Of a DNA stretch of 64,000 nt, positions 57,595 through 64,000 are shown piece by piece. Made by a program: the position numbers and the translations under genes. The DNA is from Pseudomonas sp. B28(2017) (GTDB taxonomy: Bacteria > Pseudomonadota > Gammaproteobacteria > Pseudomonadales > Pseudomonadaceae), in NCBI RefSeq assembly GCF_002113025.1, contig NZ_NEJH01000003.1, positions 434,001 to 498,000 on the forward strand, read 5' to 3'. Below the pieces are notes generated by a model that saw nothing but the letters and a program-made list of their open reading frames with translations, searched no databases and was not told where the DNA came from. Numbering within the stretch: the first letter of the stretch is position 1; each line of letters begins with the position of its first letter.

Positions 57595-58394
57595 GTTCGT
57601 ATTCCCTGCGTGGTTTGAATTGGTTCAACGCCTTGAGTGCCGGGGCGAAACCGGTCGAGGGCTTGCCTGTTTCGCTGAAGGTCGCGGACGGTGCGCTGGG
57701 CGATCGGCTTGTGCGTTTCATCGCGGTGGTAGCTGATCCCGAAAACCGCTTCGTCCGTGCACGCAATGGCGAAGTGGGTTTGCTCGAAGGCTGGGGCCTG
57801 GCCAAGGCCGTGGATGAAGTCATTGCTGCCGATCAGAACAAGACACAGAAACGCGCCCTGATCGCCATCGTCGACGTGCCGAGCCAGGTTTATGGTCGAC
57901 GTGAGGAAGCTCTTGGCATTCATCAGGCGCTGGCCGGTGCGGCGGACAGTTATGCCCGTGCCCGTCTGGCCGGTCATGCGGTCATCGGTTTGCTGGTGGG
58001 CAAGGCAATGTCCGGGGCGTTTCTGGCCCACGGCTATCAGGCCAATCGCTTGATCGCCCTGCGCGATCCGGGCGTGATGGTGCATGCCATGGGCAAGGCG
58101 TCGGCGGCGCGGGTGACCTTGCGCAGCGTTGAGGAGCTCGAAGCTTTCGCCGCCAGCGTGCCGCCGATGGCCTATGACATCGACAGCTATGCCAGCCTCG
58201 GGCTGCTGTGGGAAACCTTGTCGGTGGAGCAGATCGAGCAGCCGACTTCGGCGGATCTGGCGCGGGTGACCGAGTGCCTGGGGCAGGCGATGGGTGACAT
58301 CGCCGAGAAGGGCGCAGATCTCAGCGGTCGTCTTGGTGCGGCCAACCGTGCGGCGTCGAGCAAGGTTCGCCAATTGCTGAGAGCACAGTGGTGA
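57591..58394 (+). CDS. mdcE: Malonate decarboxylase gamma subunit
   Basis: A 267-residue second carboxyltransferase-fold subunit, partner of MdcD (RALIAIVDVPSQVYGRREE, HAVIGLLVGKAMSGAFLAHG). GGAG stands 9 nt before the ATG. mdcG begins in its final codons. Confidence 0.94.
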   Translation: MSSYSLRGLNWFNALSAGAKPVEGLPVSLKVADGALGDRLVRFIAVVADPENRFVRARNGEVGLLEGWGLAKAVDEVIAADQNKTQKRALIAIVDVPSQVYGRREEALGIHQALAGAADSYARARLAGHAVIGLLVGKAMSGAFLAHGYQANRLIALRDPGVMVHAMGKASAARVTLRSVEELEAFAASVPPMAYDIDSYASLGLLWETLSVEQIEQPTSADLARVTECLGQAMGDIAEKGADLSGRLGAANRAASSKVRQLLRAQW

Positions 58395-59008
58395 AAGGGT
58401 TTCTGGCTCACGACCTGCTGTGGGGCATGAGCCCGCAGCAGTTACCTGCGGATGCGCCTGCGTGGGTGATCGAGTCGATCAGTGCGGGCCAGCCGGTGGT
58501 GGTCCGTCGCGCCTTGAGCGCGGTGGGGCAGGTGGCGGTGGGCGTGCGCGGACCGTTGCGCGAACAGCGATTTGCCGCGCAGATGGAAGTCGCCGCCATC
58601 ACGCGGCAACTACGGCCGGAAGGGCTGTGCCATGTTCAAGGCCAGCGTGATTTCCCGGCGCTACGAGCCTTGGCGCAGTTGCGCTCGCATCTCGATGACA
58701 GTGGTTGGGTCTGGGGTGTCAGTGGCAGCGCCGGGTTCGAGTTGGCCAGCGGGTTTGCCGCATTGCACGAGGGCAGCGATCTCGATCTGATCCTGCGTAC
58801 GCCACGTCCGTTGAGTCGTGCCGACGCGCAGGCGTTGGTGGCCGTTCTTGACACGGCCGTGTGTCGCGTTGACCTGCAATTGCAGACACCGTCGGGTGCC
58901 GTCGCCCTGCGCGAGTGGGCCGGTGCATCGTCGCGGGTTCTGTTGAAAAGTGCCACTCAAGCCAGCCTGGTCAGCGATCCGTGGAATCCACAGGAGCAAG
59001 CGGCGTGA
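58388..59008 (+). CDS. mdcG: Phosphoribosyl-dephospho-CoA transferase MdcG
   Basis: A 206-residue nucleotidyltransferase that attaches the prosthetic group to MdcC. The N-terminal HDLLWGMSP and the central nucleotidyltransferase motif EGSDLDLILRTPR are present, with VSGSAGFELASG before it. The start is one of two adjacent GTG codons (58388 or 58391) overlapping mdcE. Overlaps mdcH by 4 bp (GTGA). Confidence 0.92.
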   Translation: MVKGFLAHDLLWGMSPQQLPADAPAWVIESISAGQPVVVRRALSAVGQVAVGVRGPLREQRFAAQMEVAAITRQLRPEGLCHVQGQRDFPALRALAQLRSHLDDSGWVWGVSGSAGFELASGFAALHEGSDLDLILRTPRPLSRADAQALVAVLDTAVCRVDLQLQTPSGAVALREWAGASSRVLLKSATQASLVSDPWNPQEQAA

Positions 59009-59916
59009 GCAGCTTGCTGGTGTTCCCTGGCCAGGGCGCGCAACAACCGGGCATGCTGGCGCGTTTGCCTCGGGAAACCTTGGACGAGGCGAGTGACCTG
59101 CTCGGTGAAGAAGTGACGCAGCTGGATTCTGCCGAGGCGTTGCAGTCGACCAGGGCGGTTCAGCTTTGCCTGCTGATCGCCGGCGTCGCCGCTTCACGCC
59201 AGTTGGGCATGACCCCGGACTACGTGGCCGGCTTGTCAATCGGCGCCTATCCGGCTGCGGTGGTGGCCGGTGCCTTGAGTTTCAGCGATGCGCTGCATCT
59301 GGTCAGCCTGCGCGGGGAGCTGATGCAGCAAGCTTATCCACAGGGCTACGGCATGACCGCCATCATCGGTCTGGACCTGGCCGCGGTGGAAGGGCTACTG
59401 GCCCGGGTACACAGCGCAGAAATGCCGGTTTATCTGGCCAACATCAACGCCGATAACCAGGTGGTGATTGCCGGTAGCGACGCGGCAATGAGGGCGGTGG
59501 CCGAGTTGGCGAAAGGTTGCGGAGCTGGTTTGGCCAAGCGTCTGGCCGTGAGCGTGCCGTCCCATTGCCCATTGCTTGAGACTCCTGCACAACGACTGGC
59601 CGACGCTTTCGCCAACGTGTCGCTGCAATCTCCGAGGATGGGTTACTTGAGCGGCAGTCGTGCGCGTCCGCTGATCAAGCCAGAAGCCTTGCGTGACGAC
59701 CTGGCCTTCAACATGTGCCGCATCGTCGATTGGCGCGGCACGGTACAAAGCGCTTACGAACGCGGGGTACGTCTACAGATCGAACTGCCGCCCGGTGCGG
59801 TGTTGACCGGGCTGGCGCGCCGGGTGTTCGAGCAGGGCACCGTGATTGCCTTCGACGGTGCGCGGCTCGATACCTTGCAGGCGCTGATGCTTGAGGAGGG
59901 AAGCCGTCACTCCTAA
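59005..59916 (+). CDS. mdcH: Malonate decarboxylase malonyl-CoA:ACP transacylase (epsilon subunit)
   Basis: A 303-residue acyltransferase starting at GTG 59005. FPGQGAQQPGM is the FabD-type N-terminus, the nucleophile lies in AGLSIGAYPAAVVAG and the catalytic histidine in SVPSHCPLLETPAQRL. It charges MdcC with malonyl from malonyl-CoA at the start of the cycle. madL follows after 61 bp. Confidence 0.94.
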   Translation: MSSLLVFPGQGAQQPGMLARLPRETLDEASDLLGEEVTQLDSAEALQSTRAVQLCLLIAGVAASRQLGMTPDYVAGLSIGAYPAAVVAGALSFSDALHLVSLRGELMQQAYPQGYGMTAIIGLDLAAVEGLLARVHSAEMPVYLANINADNQVVIAGSDAAMRAVAELAKGCGAGLAKRLAVSVPSHCPLLETPAQRLADAFANVSLQSPRMGYLSGSRARPLIKPEALRDDLAFNMCRIVDWRGTVQSAYERGVRLQIELPPGAVLTGLARRVFEQGTVIAFDGARLDTLQALMLEEGSRHS

Positions 59917-59977
59917 AACCGACTCAGGCTTCGAACAACAAAAACAACATTCGAAATGCACTTTGAGGACTACAACA

Positions 59978-60394
59978 ATGATTATTTACGGTGTGGCGCT
60001 GTTGGCGATCTGTACGCTGGCAGGGGTGATCATGGGGGACATGCTCGGTGTGTTGCTGGGGGTGAAGTCAAACGTCGGCGGTGTCGGGATCGCGATGATC
60101 CTGCTGATTTGCGCACGGTTGTGGATGCAAAAGCGTGGCGGCATGACCAGGGATTGCGAGATGGGCGTGGGCTTCTGGGGTGCCATGTACATCCCGGTGG
60201 TGGTGGCGATGGCGGCGCAACAAAACGTGGTCACGGCACTGCACGGCGGTCCGGTGGCTGTGCTCGCGGCGATCGGTTCGGTGGTGGTCTGTGGTTGCAC
60301 CATTGCCCTGATCAGCCGGACCCACAAAGGCGAACCCTTGCCCGATGAACCGGCGGATGTAACGACGGTTGGCGCACCGGCAGGAGGTCGCTGA
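59978..60394 (+). CDS. madL: Malonate transporter subunit MadL
   Basis: A 138-residue membrane protein with about four membrane segments (ALLAICTLAGVIMGDMLGVL, IAMILLICARLWMQK, MYIPVVVAMAAQQNVV, VAVLAAIGSVVVCGCTIAL). The ATG at 59978 follows TGAGGA. With MadM it forms a sodium-dependent malonate importer. 1 bp before madM. Confidence 0.9.
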   Translation: MIIYGVALLAICTLAGVIMGDMLGVLLGVKSNVGGVGIAMILLICARLWMQKRGGMTRDCEMGVGFWGAMYIPVVVAMAAQQNVVTALHGGPVAVLAAIGSVVVCGCTIALISRTHKGEPLPDEPADVTTVGAPAGGR

Positions 60395-60395
60395 T

Positions 60396-61160
60396 ATGTG
60401 GGATCTCATCAAGAACGGTCTTGAACACAACGGTCTGGTCACTGCATTCGCTTTCGTCGGCGTGATCATGTGGGTGTCAGTGGTGATCTCCAAACGCCTG
60501 ACCTTCGGGCGTATCCACGGCTCGGCGATTGCCATCGTCATCGGCCTGGTGCTCGCTTGGGTTGGCGGCACAATGACCGGTGGGCAAAAAGGCCTGGCGG
60601 ACTTGACGCTGTTTTCCGGCATAGGGTTGATGGGCGGCGCCATGCTGCGGGACTTCGCCATCGTCGCCACGGCATTCGAGGTGCAGGCTACCGAAGCGAA
60701 AAAGGCCGGTTTGATCGGCGTGATCGCGCTGCTGTTGGGCACGGTGCTGCCGTTCATTGTCGGCGCGTGCATGGCCTGGGCCTTCGGTTACCGCGATGCG
60801 GTGAGCATGACCACGATTGGCGCCGGTGCGGTGACTTACATTGTCGGGCCGGTTACCGGCGCGGCCATTGGCGCCAGTTCCGATGTCGTGGCGCTATCGA
60901 TTGCCACCGGCCTGATCAAGGCGATTCTGGTGATGGTCGGTACGCCGATGGCGGCGCGCTGGATGGGCCTGGATAACCCGCGCTCGGCGATGGTGTTTGG
61001 TGGGCTGGCCGGGACGGTCAGTGGCGTGACTGCTGGTCTGGCGGCAACGGATCGGCGGCTGGTGCCTTATGGCGCGTTGACCGCGACGTTTCACACCGGG
61101 TTGGGCTGCTTGCTGGGGCCTTCGCTGTTGTACTTCATTGTTCGCGGGATTGTTGGGTAG
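60396..61160 (+). CDS. madM: Malonate transporter subunit MadM
   Basis: A 254-residue integral membrane protein, the larger MadLM subunit, with several membrane segments (GSAIAIVIGLVLAWVGG, LIGVIALLLGTVLPFIVGA, MVFGGLAGTVSGVTAGLAAT). The ATG at 60396 follows AGGAGG and is adjacent to the madL stop. The open frame extends 9 codons upstream but not needed. Last gene of the mdc-mad operon. Confidence 0.92.
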   Translation: MWDLIKNGLEHNGLVTAFAFVGVIMWVSVVISKRLTFGRIHGSAIAIVIGLVLAWVGGTMTGGQKGLADLTLFSGIGLMGGAMLRDFAIVATAFEVQATEAKKAGLIGVIALLLGTVLPFIVGACMAWAFGYRDAVSMTTIGAGAVTYIVGPVTGAAIGASSDVVALSIATGLIKAILVMVGTPMAARWMGLDNPRSAMVFGGLAGTVSGVTAGLAATDRRLVPYGALTATFHTGLGCLLGPSLLYFIVRGIVG

Positions 61161-61182
61161 ATTCAGAAACCGAGTCACACCC

Positions 61183-61247
61183 TTCGCGAGCAGGCTCGCT
61201 CCCACATTGGAATGCATTCCCCCTGTGGGAGTGAGCCTGCTCGCGAA
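61183..61247. repeat. REPIN doublet
   Basis: TTCGCGAGCAGGCTCGCTCC and its inverted partner ending GCTCGCGAA around GAATGCATTCCCCC, between the convergent madM and LysR genes; the likely end of both transcripts. Confidence 0.85.
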
Positions 61248-61263
61248 TTGCAGCGATGCGATT

Positions 61264-62178
61264 TCAAACCTGCCGATTGGCATACATCCGGCATTCCGCC
61301 AGCAACGCCAGCAGATTCGGATCACGCTCCTTGGCTTTCAGGAACACCACGCCAATGTGCTGCTGCAAGCGGTACTTTTCCTGCAACGGGATCAGCTTCA
61401 CCCGGTTCTCGTACACCGCTGCAATCCGCCCGGGCAGCAACGCATAACCTACGCCCGAACTGACCATGCTCAACAGCGTGAAGATGTCGTTGACCTGCAT
61501 CGCCACCTTCGGCTCGAACCCTGCCTGCTCGAATACCCGCTTGCCGTCCTGGTGGGTGGCGAAGCCCTGGGTCAGGGTGATGAAGGTTTCGTCGCGGACC
61601 TCAGCCAGGTCGACTTCGGTGCGCTGGGCAAACCTGGAGTCGGCGGGTGTGGCAAGGAAGATGTCGTCGGAGAACAGCGGGATGTGTTCGCAATCCGGAT
61701 CGTTGACGCTGTCGTCCAGTGACACCAGGGCCGCATCGACTTCCATGTTCTTGAGCTTGTAGAGCAGATCGATGTTGGAGCCCAGAATCAGGTCGATGTT
61801 GAGCTCGCTGCGGCGGATCTTCAAACCCATGATCAGCTGCGGCACGGTCTTCACCGTCAGTGAATACAGCGAGCCCAGTTTGAACCGTTCGGCCGAGAAC
61901 CCGGCGGCCTCACGGGTCAGGCGCACACTTTCGACGACATCCTGAATCAGCTTCTGTGCCCGTTCTTCCAGCACATAGGCGCTTTCCAGCGGCGTCAGGC
62001 TCCGGCCTTCGTGCTTGAACAACGGGCAGCGCAGCGCGCTTTCCAGGGAATGGATCGCCCGATGCACGCTGACATTGCTGGTCTGCAACTCGGCAGCGGC
62101 GCGCGCCAGGTTGCCGGTGCGCATGAAGGCCAGGAACACCTCGAGTTTTTTCAGGGTCAACTCTTCATCGATCAGCAT
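61264..62178 (-). CDS. mdcR: LysR-family regulator of malonate utilisation, MdcR-like
   Basis: A 304-residue LysR regulator. The winged helix is at the N-terminus (LTLKKLEVFLAFMRTGNLAR, ELQTSNVSVHRAIHSLE). The ATG at 62178 gives the normal length; 22 upstream codons are discarded. Position after madM matches the mdcR/malonate regulator location in other pseudomonads. It would activate mdcA when malonate or malonyl-CoA is present. The regulator is convergent with the operon it controls. Confidence 0.85.
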   Translation of the reverse strand: MLIDEELTLKKLEVFLAFMRTGNLARAAAELQTSNVSVHRAIHSLESALRCPLFKHEGRSLTPLESAYVLEERAQKLIQDVVESVRLTREAAGFSAERFKLGSLYSLTVKTVPQLIMGLKIRRSELNIDLILGSNIDLLYKLKNMEVDAALVSLDDSVNDPDCEHIPLFSDDIFLATPADSRFAQRTEVDLAEVRDETFITLTQGFATHQDGKRVFEQAGFEPKVAMQVNDIFTLLSMVSSGVGYALLPGRIAAVYENRVKLIPLQEKYRLQQHIGVVFLKAKERDPNLLALLAECRMYANRQV

Positions 62179-62309
62179 GGGCCGGACTCTTTTTGGAATG
62201 ACTCGATTGTGCCCAATTACGCCGGGCCCGTCGTACAGAAACATTGCGCTTTTACGCTGAAGGCCTGAGCCTTGCGCGTTGCGGTAATGAAATTCGAGGT
62301 GAGCGACAC

Positions 62310-62927
62310 ATGTATCACGGGGAACGATTGAATGCCTGGACGCATCTGGTCGGGGCGGTGGCGGCGTTTGTCGGAGGGGTGTGGCTGATTGTGCTTGCCA
62401 GTCTCGACGGCAGCCCGTGGAAGATTGTCAGCATGGCGATCTACGCCTTTACCCTGCTGGTGCTTTACAGCGCGTCGACCGTCTACCACAGCGTGCGCGG
62501 GCGCAAGAAAGCGATCATGAAGAAGGTCGATCACTTTTCGATCTATCTGTTGATCGCCGGAAGCTACACACCGTTTTGCCTGGTGACTCTGCGCGGACCG
62601 TGGGGCTGGACGTTGTTCGGGATTGTCTGGGGACTGGCGCTGATCGGCATCCTGCAGGAGATCAAGCCGCGTTCGGAAGCGCGGATTCTGTCGATCGTGA
62701 TTTACGCGGTGATGGGCTGGATTGTGTTGGTGGCGGTCAAACCGTTACTCGCGGCGCTGGGCGGCGCCGGATTTGCGTGGCTGGCATCAGGCGGAGTGCT
62801 GTACACGGTGGGGATTATCTTTTTTGCCCTGGACGACCGGCTGCGGCACGCCCACGGGATCTGGCATCTGTTTGTCATCGCCGGGAGCCTGCTGCACTTT
62901 GTGGCGATCTGGTTTTATGTGCTTTAA
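62310..62927 (+). CDS. Hemolysin III/TrhA family membrane protein
   Basis: A 205-residue protein with seven predicted membrane segments and the PAQR-like family motifs (ERLNAWTHLVGAVAAFVGG, SASTVYHSVRG, KKVDHFSIYLLIAGSYTPFC, GIWHLFVIAGSLLHFVAI), with the conserved Ser-His/Asp/His metal-site residues in place. These proteins (YqfA/TrhA, YplQ in others) affect membrane lipid fluidity; the hemolysin name is historical. The start at 62310 follows GAGGTGAG. Confidence 0.92.
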   Translation: MYHGERLNAWTHLVGAVAAFVGGVWLIVLASLDGSPWKIVSMAIYAFTLLVLYSASTVYHSVRGRKKAIMKKVDHFSIYLLIAGSYTPFCLVTLRGPWGWTLFGIVWGLALIGILQEIKPRSEARILSIVIYAVMGWIVLVAVKPLLAALGGAGFAWLASGGVLYTVGIIFFALDDRLRHAHGIWHLFVIAGSLLHFVAIWFYVL

Positions 62928-62929
62928 GG

Positions 62930-63841
62930 CTATACCGGGACCAAGCGATCCAGCTGCTCCCGGGCTCGACGGCTGAATACCTGCAACAGGTCGTTCAAGG
63001 TGTGGGGCGGTGGTTCGGCGGCGCGGGTCACTGCGTACAGGGTGATGGGTAGCGGCGGTGCCAGAGGGCGAATCGTTGTGGTGGCGGGAGAGGCGCCAAG
63101 GGCGGTGAATGGATCGATCACCGCCAGGCCCGCGCCAGATTCCACCATCGCCCGTGCCAGGGAGTAGGTTTGCACGGCGATGTGTACCCGGGGTGGGGGG
63201 GCGACCGCTTCCAGGTAACTGTCGAGCCGCGCGGCCAGCGGATCGGCGCTGGATAAACCGATCAGCGGCGCATCCGCCAGCGCCATCAGCGGTAACGGTT
63301 TGCCCGCATCTTCCTGAGGCCAGTAGCCACTCGGCGCCAGCGCCACCAGCACGCCGGACGCCAGCGTCTGGGCCTTGAGCCCCGGGTGATCCGGGCGTTG
63401 CAGGGTCAGGGCGACATCCACTTCGCGTATCAACAGGTTCTGCACCAGTTCGCGACTGTGGGCGCTGGAGAGTTCGCAAACGATGTCCGGGTAACGCCCT
63501 GTCCATTCGTGAATGGCCGGCGGCAGCAATGACAGGGCCAGCGCAGGGGTGGCACCAATGCGCAGGCTGTGGCCAGGCTCGCGGCGCAGGCTCTGCGCCA
63601 GGCGACGCACGCCTTGCAGGCTTTCGCTGACCTTGTCCACTTCGCGCTCCAGCTCCAGCGCTTCCGGAGTTGCCTGCAACTTACCGCGCACCCGCAGGAA
63701 CAACGGGAAGCCCAATTGCTGCTCGGCGTGCTGCAACACCTTGCTCACCGCAGGCTGCGAGACGTGCAGCAATTGTGCGGCAGCGCTGATTGAGCCGGTC
63801 TGGCGGATGGCCTGGAAAATCTCGATATGGCGAAGGCGCAT
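62930..63841 (-). CDS. LysR-family regulator
   Basis: A 303-residue LysR regulator. Helix-turn-helix MRLRHIEIFQAIRQTGSIS and AAQLLHVSQPAVSKVLQ; the sensor domain begins near residue 90 (HSLRIGATPALALSLLPPAI). The ATG at 63841 is chosen; 15 upstream codons are discarded. Convergent with the hemolysin III gene and divergent from the FAD oxidoreductase gene, which it probably regulates. Ligand unknown. Confidence 0.9.
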   Translation of the reverse strand: MRLRHIEIFQAIRQTGSISAAAQLLHVSQPAVSKVLQHAEQQLGFPLFLRVRGKLQATPEALELEREVDKVSESLQGVRRLAQSLRREPGHSLRIGATPALALSLLPPAIHEWTGRYPDIVCELSSAHSRELVQNLLIREVDVALTLQRPDHPGLKAQTLASGVLVALAPSGYWPQEDAGKPLPLMALADAPLIGLSSADPLAARLDSYLEAVAPPPRVHIAVQTYSLARAMVESGAGLAVIDPFTALGASPATTTIRPLAPPLPITLYAVTRAAEPPPHTLNDLLQVFSRRAREQLDRLVPV

Positions 63842-63848
63842 GGCAAGT

Positions 63849-63867
63849 CCATAACCTTTGTTTATGG
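63849..63867. promoter_or_regulatory. Candidate LysR operator
   Basis: CCATAA (63849-63854) and TTATGG (63862-63867) with a 7-bp centre contain a T-N11-A dyad immediately upstream of the LysR start in the divergent spacer. Confidence 0.5.
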
Positions 63868-63950
63868 GTTTGCCATCTTTATGCATTGTTCAACGACTGT
63901 CACCTGGCTCTAACCTCGGTCTCGTCTTCACAACGGTTTTAAGGACGGAC

Positions 63951-64000
63951 ATGGCTCAGCGTGTGTGCATCATCGGTGGCGGCGTGATTGGTCTGGCAAC
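63951..64000 (+). CDS. FAD-dependent oxidoreductase (5' end only)
   Basis: Only 16 full codons are present before the window ends. MAQRVCIIGGGVIGLA is a Rossmann FAD-binding motif (GGGVIG) of the D-amino acid oxidase/dehydrogenase family. AAGGA stands before the ATG. Divergent from the LysR gene with 109 bp between them. Confidence 0.75.
   Translation, partial: MAQRVCIIGGGVIGLA

Overview
This is high-GC chromosomal DNA of a Pseudomonas, most likely from the P. fluorescens group. The evidence is the gene order (coaD, laoABCR homologues, rsmD, an M16 peptidase pair, ftsYEX-rpoH, mtgA, thiSG, trmB, hemW-rdgB-metWX, proC, pilT, pyrC'BR, tonB3-gshB, then the pil-chp operon), which follows the P. 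aeruginosa core from memory, plus many intergenic REP/REPIN-type palindromes typical of fluorescent pseudomonads. No rRNA, tRNA, CRISPR array, intact insertion sequence or prophage was seen.

Layout. 1-8 kb: the 5' part of a cystine transporter (tcyP), secreted phosphorylcholine phosphatase (pchP), ilvD, an rRNA methyltransferase, an HDOD protein, mutM, a ferredoxin and coaD. 8-13 kb: a long-chain alcohol/aldehyde oxidation set (laoA, laoB, laoC) divergent from its TetR-type regulator laoR, followed by sseA. 13.7-19.3 kb: an AraC regulator, a YheT-type hydrolase, rsmD and two M16 peptidase genes. A perfect 31-bp inverted repeat sits over the rsmD start. 19.6-26.9 kb: ftsY-ftsE-ftsX, rpoH, mtgA, thiS-thiG and trmB. 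27-34 kb: a long leftward run from yggS through proC, yggT, yggU, metX, metW, rdgB and hemW. 34-37.6 kb: pilT without pilU, a C40 peptidase, a TM2 protein, and a small AT-rich insertion bounded by a second, diverged copy of the TM2 gene's 3' end. 37.6-43.5 kb: pyrC' (non-catalytic), pyrB, pyrR, ruvX, algH, tonB3 and gshB, all leftward.

43.8-53.7 kb holds pilG-pilH-pilI-pilJ-chpA-chpC, a type IV pilus/surface-sensing chemosensory system. The methyltransferase (pilK) and methylesterase (chpB) genes known from P. aeruginosa are missing, and ChpA is a shorter multi-phosphotransfer kinase. 53.9-62.2 kb is a complete biotin-independent malonate decarboxylase operon (mdcABCDEGH) with the MadLM malonate transporter and a LysR regulator. 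The right end carries a hemolysin III-type membrane protein and a LysR gene divergent from an FAD-dependent oxidoreductase that runs off the window.

Most of the window is well-conserved core genome. The parts that reward a second look are the rsmD inverted repeat, the TM2-flanked insertion, the reduced Pil-Chp system with its mixed His/Thr phosphotransfer sites, and a family of four REP-ended elements of roughly 105-120 bp with a conserved core.
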